A DNA stretch of 52,134 nt from an uncultured Granulosicoccaceae bacterium (lineage in GTDB: Bacteria > Pseudomonadota > Gammaproteobacteria > Granulosicoccales > Granulosicoccaceae): contig CALKXD010000121.1 of NCBI GenBank assembly GCA_938003855.1, positions 1 to 52,134 of the forward strand. The letters run 5' to 3'. The notes below the pieces were generated by a model. That model saw only the letters and a list, made by a program, of their open reading frames with translations, was not told the DNA's origin and searched no databases. The position numbers were made by a program, and so were the translations under genes. How positions within the stretch are numbered: the stretch's first letter is position 1; each line of letters starts with the position of its first letter. This document shows, one piece after another, positions 10,589-18,110 of this stretch.

Positions 10589-13500
10589 GGGGCATTCACT
10601 ATGACATCGAATGTCAGTGTCACCGGGCTGCCTGCCGGGACTGTGGCCAGAGTCCAGCTCAGTCCTGCACCGGTCGGATCGCTATCGTCATTTGCCGTGC
10701 CGCCGGCGATAGACCCTGCGACGTAGGCAAAACCCGGCAGCACGATATCGGTTACCGTCGCGTTGGTGGCAACATCGGGACCAGCGTTGCTGATGGTCAG
10801 CGTGAAAGTGACTGTGTCGCCAATGTTCGGGGTGATGTCACTCACCACTTTTGTTATCGATAGATCAATGCCAAGGTCGTTGTTTATAATTTCACACACC
10901 ACCGCCGCCCCCGGAGCCAGAGTTACCTGAGTACCGGTTGCGGTACCCGACGTCGGGAGTCCGCTCGTCAGTCCGTTGCTGTCACTGCAGGACCAGGTTC
11001 CCTCTGCGTAGCGGGGCAGATCAAGCTCGGTGATGCTGATGACTGTGTTAGCCATAACATCTATCGGTGTGCCGCTGGTCACTTCTGACCCGTCTATAGA
11101 AATATCAAAGTCTTCGACCGCTTTGTCGCCGCCGTTGTCGTTGATGACGGTTTTGATCAGTGTCAGTGTGGGTGAGATATCGTTGTTGGTAATCCCGCAG
11201 GTCACAATGGCACCTGACGCGAGTGTTATCAGCTCTCCCGATGCCGCACCGGTGGTTGGCAGATCAGCGGTAAGTCCGGTGCTGTCGGAACAGCTCCAGG
11301 TACCTGCCAGATAACCGTCGGGCTCAAGTTCACTGATCGTAATGGCGGTGTTGGCGACTACCGTCTGCGCGGTGCCTTCGGGGACTTCTGTGCCGTCGAT
11401 GGAGAGATCAAAATCGTCAATCGTCAGCGCGCCACCGTTGTCGTTTATCAGTGTTTTGGTCAGCGACAATGTGGGTGCAATATCGTTGTTGGTGATCATG
11501 CACGTGACATCGGAACCGGGAGCAAGTGACAACGAGTCTCCAGTGGCGACACCGGCAGATAACAGACCGGTACTTAAACTGTTTGCATCGGTGCAGGCCC
11601 ATGTGCCTTCGGTATAACCGGGGTAATCCGCTTCACCGATGGTGATCGCGGTGTTTGCCAGAACAGTTTGCGGGCTGGCACTGGCGGCAAGTGCGCCGTT
11701 GAGCAGCATGGTAAAGTCGGTATTGGTCAGCAGGCCACCGTCATCATTGATTACGTTCATGATCAGAGTCAGTCTGGGGCTTATATCATCATTGACGATG
11801 GCGCAATTCACGTTTGAGCCCGGGGCAAGCGTCAGATCGGTTCCGGTAGCCGTACCAGCGTCGGGTAGGTTTGTGGTCAGGCTGTTACTGTCCACACAAG
11901 ACCAGCTACCGTGGGTATATCCGGCAACGTCTAACTCACTGATGGTGATACTGCTATTTGCAGTAACGGTTTGTGCGACGCTGGCGGGGACTTCGTTGCC
12001 GTCGATGGACAGCTCGAAATCTGCGATGGTAAGCGCTCCTCCATCGTCGTTTATGACGGTTTTAGTCAGTGTTAGTAACGGTGCGATATCATTGTTTGTG
12101 ATTTCACAGACGACCGCTGAGCCTTCCTGCAGATTGACCGTTGTCGCCAGGGCGTCGCCACCGGTAGGCAGTCCGGTGGTCTGGCTATTCTGGTCACTAC
12201 ATGCCCAGCTGCCATTGGTGTAGCCGGGCAGGTTGAGTTCACTGATGATGAGATCGGTATTCGCAGCGACCGTATTTGACACACCACTGGTGACGACGTT
12301 GCCGTCTATAGAGAGATTGAAATCTCCGACGGTTAAATTGCCCCCGTCATCATTAATCAGCGTTTTTGTCAGCGTTAATGTGGGTGCGATATCTGAATTA
12401 GTGATCGAGCAGGTGACTTCGGCGCCGGGCTTGAGTTCAATGCTGACGCCTGTTGCGGCACCGGCCGTTGGCAATCCCGGAGTCAGGCTGCTGGCATCGA
12501 CACATGACCAGCTACCTGCAGAGTAACCCGGCAGGTCTAACTCGGAAATAGTCACAGCGGTGTTGGCCGGTACATTCACCGGTGTGCCGGACGCGACCGC
12601 GGTGCCGTCAATAGCGATATTGAAATCAGCAATCTCCAGTGCGCCTCCATTGTTGTTTTGAAGCGTTTTTACAAGCGTTAGCGTGGGCTGGATGTCGTCA
12701 TTGGTAATACTGCATTGCACAGCAGACCCGGGTACCAATGTCAGAAGCTCGCCTGACGCGTCGCCGTTAGCTGGTAAACCTGTTGCCAGACCATTGGCAT
12801 CAACACAGGACCAGCTGCCGCTGGTGTATCCGCCCGTTACTGCTTCACTGACTTCGATTGCGGTGTTGGCCATGACCGGAATAACCTGACCGCTGGTGAC
12901 AGGTGTTCCGTCAATCGATAGATCAAAGTCTCCTGCCACTAGATCACCGCCGTTGTCGTTTACGACGGTTTTGACCAGAGACAGTGTCGGTGTGATATCG
13001 TCATTAGTTATCTCACAGGTCACGGCTGATCCCGGTTTGATCGTCATTGAGACTCCGGTTGCCGTGCCGGCATCGGGTAAGGTGCCGGTTAGAGCATTTG
13101 CGTCAACGCAACTCCACGACCCCTCGGTATAGCCCGCAAGATCAAGCTCGCTAATCGTCAGCGGTATGTTGGCGGTAATTGTCTGAGCGGTATTGTGCGC
13201 GACGGCAGTGTTGTCTATCGCTAAGCCGAAGTCTGCGGCAACCCGATCACCACCATTGTCATTGATGATCGTATTCACCAGCGTCAGCGTGGCCGGAATA
13301 TCATTGTTGGTTATTTCGCATTGCACGGCAGAGCCGGGTTTCAGATTAACGGTCGTGTTGGCAGCACTTCCGGCAGTGGGCAATCCGGTTGTCTGCGCGT
13401 TGCCATCGGTGCACGACCAGGCGCCTGAGTCATAGCCGTCGACGATAAGCTCGCTGATCGTGATATCGACATTCGCCAGTACGGCCTGCGCAATGCCACT

Positions 13501-15360
13501 GACTGCTTCAGAGCCATCGATTGAGATGTCGAAATCTGCAATGGTCAGGTCACCGCCGTTGTCATTGGTGAGTGTTTTGGTCAGGGTGAGTGTCGGGGCG
13601 ATGTCATTGTTGGAGATCTCACAGGTGACGGCTGCCCCTTCGGAGAGCTCAACCACAGTGCCGGTGGCGATGCCTGCTGTTGGTAGACCGGTGGTAAGCC
13701 CGTTGGCGTCAACACAGGCCCATGTGCCTTCTGTGTAGCCACCATCATCAACTTCACTGATCGTATACGGTACGCCGGCTGATAACAGGTTGGCCACGCC
13801 ATTAGTGACTTCTGTTCCGTCTATAGAAATTTCAAAATCGTCAACCGTCAGCAGCCCGCCGTCGTCATTAACGATGGATTTTGTAAGCGTTAGTGTGGGG
13901 GCAATATCGTCGTTAATGATAGAACACGTAACCTCCGAACCGGGCGCGAGAGTGACGCTGGTGCCAATCGCGGCGCCGGCTGTTGGCAGTGCCGTTGCCA
14001 GCCCGTTTGCATCCACACAGCTCCAGGTACCCGCGGTGTAACCCTCTATTGCCAGTTCAGCAACGGTGATAGAGGTGTTGGCGTCGACTGATACAGCAGT
14101 GTTGTTGCTTGCCTCTGTGCCGTCGATAGAGATATCGAAATCGTCAATAGTCAATGATCCGCCGTTGTCATTGGTCAGTGTTTTTGCAAGTGTCAGTGTC
14201 GGTGCTATATCGTTATTGCTGATCGAGCAGGTAACCTCTGCGCCGGCGGCCAGCGTCACCGGTGTGCCGGTTGCGTTGCCGGCGGCAGGCAGGCCCGTAG
14301 TCAGGCTGGTGGCGTCAACACAGGCCCATGTGCCAGTGGTATAGCCGGGTAAGGCCAGTTCACTGATTGTCAGTACGGTGTTGGCTGCAACGGTCTGCGC
14401 TGTGCTGGCTGGTACCCCTGAACCCTCTATCGAAAGATCAAAGTCTGCAATAGAGAGGTTGCCGCCGTTGTCGTTGGTGAGGTTCTGTACAAGAGTCAGT
14501 CTAGGGGCGATATCGTTGTTGCTGATTTGACAGGTGACCTCGGCTCCCGGACTGAGTGTTACCACGGTCGACGATGCGAGGCCTGCAGTGGGTAGTCCGC
14601 TGGTCAGACCACTTGCGTCTAAACATTCCCAGGTGCCTTCTGCATAGCCTGGATCGTCGAGTTCACTGATGGTGATTGGCGTATTGGCACTGACCGGCTG
14701 AGCCAGTCCGCTGGGCACCACGGTGCCGTCAATGGCGGGGTCAAAATCGGCGGCAGTCAATGTGCCACCATCATCGTTGACAACGGTTTTGGCCAGTGTC
14801 AGCGTTGGTGCTATATCATTGTTAACGATGGTACAAACGGTGGATTCGCCAAATGCGAGAGTGATTTCACCGTCGTTATAGGTGTCTTTACTGAGTGTTC
14901 CGGTGCTGCAACTCCACAGCCCTTCAGTGTAGCCGTCTACATCTGCCTCTGCCAGAGTGTAGGTTCCGGGAGCGACATAAAGCGTGTCGGATGTGAATGT
15001 GGTTGTGGATCCGGCCGTTGTACCTGAATCGAAAGACAGCGCACCGGCACTGGAGTTAATCCCGAAATCTACCAGTGACAGGGTGCCGCCATCGTCGTTT
15101 ATGACCTGTTTTACAATGATTATTTCAGCATTGGGAGTCACGCCGACTGTATTGCTGTTGTTGGCGTTGTTGATTTCGAATTGATCTGCCGAGGGTGACA
15201 CCACGGCCGTATTTTCGTAGTCTGACAGCGTCATTGGGTATGCGACCATTGGGATCAGCATTAACCCGAGCACACTCAGACGCGGAGCACTGAACTCCTT
15301 TTCAAGAAGCGTGTGCCTGATGGTTTTATAGAATCGATCTGTTTTAGTATTTTTTATCAT
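10585..15360 (-). CDS. Secreted tandem CnaB-like repeat protein with terminal DUF11 module
   Basis: 1591 residues. An N-terminal segment contains a hydrophobic export stretch (about 27-43), then a spacer, a divergent first repeat (78-184), 13 repeats of exactly 101 residues (185-1497), and one DUF11 module (1498-1591). Each 101-residue unit keeps Trp60-x-Cys62, Glu49 in an I-S-E-L-type strand followed by G-Y, Cys93 and Asn97. Lys7 is present in 10 of 13. This Lys/Glu/Asn layout is that of CnaB (prealbumin-like) domains that form Lys-Asn isopeptide bonds; the Cys pair could add a disulfide. The likely role is a rigid extracellular stalk or adhesin. It ATG-starts 28 nt after the 632-residue gene and shares its last 4 bp with the next gene. 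No sortase motif or lectin domain is seen, so the ligand is unknown. Confidence 0.85.
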   Translation of the reverse strand: MIKNTKTDRFYKTIRHTLLEKEFSAPRLSVLGLMLIPMVAYPMTLSDYENTAVVSPSADQFEINNANNSNTVGVTPNAEIIIVKQVINDDGGTLSLVDFGINSSAGALSFDSGTTAGSTTTFTSDTLYVAPGTYTLAEADVDGYTEGLWSCSTGTLSKDTYNDGEITLAFGESTVCTIVNNDIAPTLTLAKTVVNDDGGTLTAADFDPAIDGTVVPSGLAQPVSANTPITISELDDPGYAEGTWECLDASGLTSGLPTAGLASSTVVTLSPGAEVTCQISNNDIAPRLTLVQNLTNDNGGNLSIADFDLSIEGSGVPASTAQTVAANTVLTISELALPGYTTGTWACVDATSLTTGLPAAGNATGTPVTLAAGAEVTCSISNNDIAPTLTLAKTLTNDNGGSLTIDDFDISIDGTEASNNTAVSVDANTSITVAELAIEGYTAGTWSCVDANGLATALPTAGAAIGTSVTLAPGSEVTCSIINDDIAPTLTLTKSIVNDDGGLLTVDDFEISIDGTEVTNGVANLLSAGVPYTISEVDDGGYTEGTWACVDANGLTTGLPTAGIATGTVVELSEGAAVTCEISNNDIAPTLTLTKTLTNDNGGDLTIADFDISIDGSEAVSGIAQAVLANVDITISELIVDGYDSGAWSCTDGNAQTTGLPTAGSAANTTVNLKPGSAVQCEITNNDIPATLTLVNTIINDNGGDRVAADFGLAIDNTAVAHNTAQTITANIPLTISELDLAGYTEGSWSCVDANALTGTLPDAGTATGVSMTIKPGSAVTCEITNDDITPTLSLVKTVVNDNGGDLVAGDFDLSIDGTPVTSGQVIPVMANTAIEVSEAVTGGYTSGSWSCVDANGLATGLPANGDASGELLTLVPGSAVQCSITNDDIQPTLTLVKTLQNNNGGALEIADFNIAIDGTAVASGTPVNVPANTAVTISELDLPGYSAGSWSCVDASSLTPGLPTAGAATGVSIELKPGAEVTCSITNSDIAPTLTLTKTLINDDGGNLTVGDFNLSIDGNVVTSGVSNTVAANTDLIISELNLPGYTNGSWACSDQNSQTTGLPTGGDALATTVNLQEGSAVVCEITNNDIAPLLTLTKTVINDDGGALTIADFELSIDGNEVPASVAQTVTANSSITISELDVAGYTHGSWSCVDSNSLTTNLPDAGTATGTDLTLAPGSNVNCAIVNDDISPRLTLIMNVINDDGGLLTNTDFTMLLNGALAASASPQTVLANTAITIGEADYPGYTEGTWACTDANSLSTGLLSAGVATGDSLSLAPGSDVTCMITNNDIAPTLSLTKTLINDNGGALTIDDFDLSIDGTEVPEGTAQTVVANTAITISELEPDGYLAGTWSCSDSTGLTADLPTTGAASGELITLASGAIVTCGITNNDISPTLTLIKTVINDNGGDKAVEDFDISIDGSEVTSGTPIDVMANTVISITELDLPRYAEGTWSCSDSNGLTSGLPTSGTATGTQVTLAPGAAVVCEIINNDLGIDLSITKVVSDITPNIGDTVTFTLTISNAGPDVATNATVTDIVLPGFAYVAGSIAGGTANDDSDPTGAGLSWTLATVPAGSPVTLTFDVIVNAP
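10870..14808 (-). repeat. Tandem 303-bp coding repeat, 13 units
   Basis: Thirteen in-frame units of 303 bp (101 codons) with no length variation, inside the 1591-residue gene. Units differ by many substitutions, so this is an old array, but uniform length suggests maintenance by selection or by unequal recombination. The array is a likely site of copy-number change between strains. Confidence 0.9.
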
Positions 15361-15388
15361 GATCTAATTGCCCGCTGTCCCGGCATAC

Positions 15389-17287
15389 TCAAGGAGCGAT
15401 TACAGTTGCTTTAAAGGTTAAAACTTCCGTCGTGTTTGGGGCCAGGCTGGCAATTCCCCATTCGAGGCCGGTTCCCGCTGGTGACGTCTCTAGCATTGTC
15501 GAGCCACCTGTCATAGAAGCTGTGACGTAGCTGAAACCGGCTTTTACGACATCGGTAACCTGAACATCTGTCGCGTTGTTCGGACCGTTGTTAGTCACTT
15601 TGATCGTGAAGGTAACGGTGTCGCCCGCATTGGGTGAGCTGTCGTCGACGGACTTAAACACCTCGAGGTCAACGCCCCGGTCATCATTAATAAATGTACA
15701 AACGACGTTTTCCCCGTCTGTTATGTCCAAACCGTCTGATCCGATTGTGTCAATGCCATTGCATGTGATCTCCATCAGTGCGTAGCCCTGGGCGCCGGTT
15801 TCGGAGAGCGTGTAACTTCCGGGTAGAACACTGGTGTTGGTAATGGCAGTGGCGCCGTGCGGGCCGCTGGTGGATACGCCGCTGGCGTCTTCAAAACTCA
15901 GAACGAAATCACCGACCAGTGCGGTGCCGCCATTGTCGTTGATGACAATTTTTTCGAGAGTCAGGAATGCTTCCGGCGGAGGGACGAAGAGGTCGTCATT
16001 GATGAGCGTGCAAACTGCGGAGTCACCCGCACTCAGTGTTATCGTTGTGCCGGTTAAGGTTGTACCAGTGCAACTCCATGACCCCAGGTAACCGCCCGGA
16101 CCGGTCTCCGATAGCGTATAGGTGCCGGGGCTGACTGTGGCCTTTGTTATATCTGCATCACCACTTTTACCGGCGATGGCATCTGCGCCACTTGCGATTA
16201 AGTTGAAATCAGTGGTTGTTGATGAACCACCGTTGTCGTTAACGACCTGCTTTAACATAGTGAGTTCCGCCGTGGCGAAAACCCAGTAGTCGATAATTTC
16301 TTTGGTATGGCTACGTGAGGTGTCTGCCGCGAAAACTTCTTCATCGATGGCAAGCGTGATTTGATTGGCTGAAAGCGGATCCGATCCATACAGGACAGCC
16401 CATGATCCGTCGCCACCATCCTCACCGACCTGATTTAGTACGCCGACGGTGTAGTTGCCGTTAACGGTATAGGTATACCCGCTGTTTGAGGCGTTATTGC
16501 CGGCGATTGAATCGCTGCCCCTGGCAAGCGCATAGGCAATACCGTTTACGCTGCCACTGCCTGCTTCGGCTACCAGGTAGCCGATAGTCTCTGGAGCTCG
16601 CGTGCCGGCAATCTGACCAATGTGCTTACCGACGCAGATTCCGTCTGAGTGTCCGCTGTTATAGGGCTCATTGGTCCGTGATTCACAGTCTGATGCGGTA
16701 AAAACACTGGCACGGTTGTCCTGATTGCTGATCACCTGTCCGAGTACGACGTGGTTGGTATAGGTGTTGGTGATGGTCGCGCTGACATCTTCCATCAAGG
16801 ACTGAGTCCAGCCTCCATCAGTCGCACTCCGCCCCACCGTCTTGTCCGACTCAACGGTATAGGCTTCGTATTGACGGCCATCCGGCAAGGTGTGTGCGCC
16901 GCTGTCGGTCACCAGACAATGCACATCTGCGGTGACTGCTGTGGAGTCCTCCCATCCCTGAATCCGTATGTCGAACGTGTTTGTACTTATGTTTCGAATA
17001 CGAACGACTGCCGGGGTGTAGTCGTAATTCGGGGACGATCCCGAGAAGGACTGCAGGTTATATGTGCAAATTGGAATCGCACTGGAGTAGTTGTTCGATA
17101 GCGTGACGGTTTGCCAGTTGCTCGATACCGATCTGAGCAGGTGTACCTCAAGGTCAGCGGTAAGCACAGCAGCATGCGTGTTGGTTAGCAGTCCGCAGGA
17201 TGCAAACAGAATTGCCGCTGTTGCGATAACCGATCGGTGAAACAGATCCCCGATTTGACTGCCTATTGAGTTGAACTGCTGCTGCAA
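15389..17287 (-). CDS. Secreted protein with two CnaB-like repeats and terminal DUF11 module (first gene of operon)
   Basis: 632 residues. Signal peptide about 1-39 (hydrophobic 19-34, cleavage likely after T-H-A). A 300-residue N-terminal region (40-340) with several Cys and many Gly/Asn is of unrecognised fold and could be the functional head. Two repeats of the same family as the 1591-residue neighbour follow at 341-439 and 440-538 (Lys, S-E-T-G, Cys pair, I-N-D-D), then a 94-residue DUF11 module (539-632) of the same length as the neighbour's terminal module. The start is TTG at 17287, preceded by AGGA with 8 nt spacing; the nearby ATG is out of frame. It is probably the first gene of the four-gene operon and may be the tip or minor subunit. 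Confidence 0.8.
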   Translation of the reverse strand: MQQQFNSIGSQIGDLFHRSVIATAAILFASCGLLTNTHAAVLTADLEVHLLRSVSSNWQTVTLSNNYSSAIPICTYNLQSFSGSSPNYDYTPAVVRIRNISTNTFDIRIQGWEDSTAVTADVHCLVTDSGAHTLPDGRQYEAYTVESDKTVGRSATDGGWTQSLMEDVSATITNTYTNHVVLGQVISNQDNRASVFTASDCESRTNEPYNSGHSDGICVGKHIGQIAGTRAPETIGYLVAEAGSGSVNGIAYALARGSDSIAGNNASNSGYTYTVNGNYTVGVLNQVGEDGGDGSWAVLYGSDPLSANQITLAIDEEVFAADTSRSHTKEIIDYWVFATAELTMLKQVVNDNGGSSTTTDFNLIASGADAIAGKSGDADITKATVSPGTYTLSETGPGGYLGSWSCTGTTLTGTTITLSAGDSAVCTLINDDLFVPPPEAFLTLEKIVINDNGGTALVGDFVLSFEDASGVSTSGPHGATAITNTSVLPGSYTLSETGAQGYALMEITCNGIDTIGSDGLDITDGENVVCTFINDDRGVDLEVFKSVDDSSPNAGDTVTFTIKVTNNGPNNATDVQVTDVVKAGFSYVTASMTGGSTMLETSPAGTGLEWGIASLAPNTTEVLTFKATVIAP

Positions 17288-17421
17288 AACATCGTTCCTG
17301 AAACGTCATCAACGCGGGCTGGCATCAAGGAGCCAGTTCTTAATTAACGCCAGTTAATAAGATCCGTCGAATTATTTGAGACGTTGAGTCGCAAGGCGTA
17401 ACGAAAAATGGATTTACAACT

Positions 17422-17430
17422 CTTATACCA
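17422..17430 (-). promoter_or_regulatory. Candidate extended -10 promoter of surface-protein operon
   Basis: On the minus strand this reads TGG-TATAAG, an extended -10 (TGn-TATAAT-like) element. No good -35 hexamer sits 16-18 nt upstream, which fits an extended -10 promoter or one needing an activator. It would give a leader of roughly 130 nt before the TTG start at 17287. Confidence 0.35.
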
Positions 17431-17431
17431 A

Positions 17432-17450
17432 TCAACCAATGTTTGGTTGA
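17432..17450. promoter_or_regulatory. Perfect 8-bp inverted repeat next to the -10 box (candidate operator)
   Basis: TCAACCAA-TGT-TTGGTTGA, arms of 8 bp around 3 bp. On the minus strand it ends one base upstream of the extended -10 element, where the -35 and spacer would lie, so a bound regulator would control the operon. The regulator family is unknown. Confidence 0.45.
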
Positions 17451-17572
17451 CCTGTCCGGGTTTACAATCGTTTACCTGGGCGGGCTGTCACATCCCGTAG
17501 AAATGTTCAGAAATCCACGTTTTTTGCGTAAAGTAAATTGCAGTTGTGAGTTGTTGGTTGCTGTTAAAAAAA

Positions 17573-17586
17573 GTAAAGCGCTTTCA
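17573..17586. promoter_or_regulatory. LacI/GalR-type palindrome
   Basis: GTAAAGCGCTTTCA, with the AAAGCGCTTT core and central CG typical of LacI/GalR-family operators. It lies about 290 bp upstream of the first surface gene. No LacI-family gene is in the window. A 10-bp palindrome can arise by chance. Confidence 0.25.
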
Positions 17587-18068
17587 GTGGCGTGATTGTG
17601 GCGGGTTGGAATGGCGTTTGTGTTGGTTGCATGCGCGAATTTATAGAGTATTGTCTTGAACCGCTGCAGGATCGCTGAAGTTCCGGCGACGGGTGATCTG
17701 TATAACCTGTGTTTTGCAATGAGCTCTAGGGTCGTGGATTCGGGTGGGTTCTAAAGTAGACCAGGCAACCAGTTCAGCTGTGTGCGATCAGTGTTCCGGT
17801 AGGTACTGGTAGGGAGCTGGCGGTTGCGATCGTTCAGAAGAGGCTGTCGGTGGCAGCTCCAGCAGGTGAATTTCGGAATCCGCTCCGGTGTGCGACCCGA
17901 TACCGCAGGGTGCTGCACTGACAGAATTGGCCGATGTTGCTACCGCGTCACTTCAGGGTGATAAGACTTGTAGATGCCGCTAATTGAGCGGGGGTACTGA
18001 TCAGCACATGTCGGTAGGGTTGTCACCCGTGATCCGCTGAAGGAGTCTGTTATAGACGATATCACAAG

Positions 18069-18106
18069 CAGCAATTGTCACTATTGCAGTGAATGCGAAA
18101 TTGCTG
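18069..18106. other. Inverted repeat just after the ABC ATPase stop codon
   Basis: CAGCAATT (18069-18076) pairs with AATTGCTG (18099-18106), with a smaller TCAC/GTGA pair inside. It lies within 5 bp of the ATPase stop on the minus strand. No T-run follows, so it is at most a 3'-stabilising or Rho-dependent end. Confidence 0.3.
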
Positions 18107-18110
18107 TGAT

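Larger units (their letters stand above)
17288..18110. other. 823-bp non-coding region upstream of the surface-protein operon
   Basis: No convincing gene on either strand. It lies between the stop of the ABC ATPase gene and the TTG start of the surface operon, both read leftward. It holds a candidate extended -10 promoter, an adjacent perfect palindrome and a LacI-type palindrome (separate entries), plus short inverted repeats such as TTAAC-TGGC-GTTAA near 17343-17356. The stretch 17640-18060 shows nothing I can name. The length suggests complex regulation of the operon. Confidence 0.6.

Noticed and set aside
11639-12223. 194-codon and similar rightward frames across the repeat array
   Set aside because: They recur with the 303-bp period opposite the repeats and are by-products of the array.
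10870-14808. CRISPR array from regular repeats
   Set aside because: The period is 303 bp, in frame and fully coding; no short direct repeats with spacers, no cas genes.
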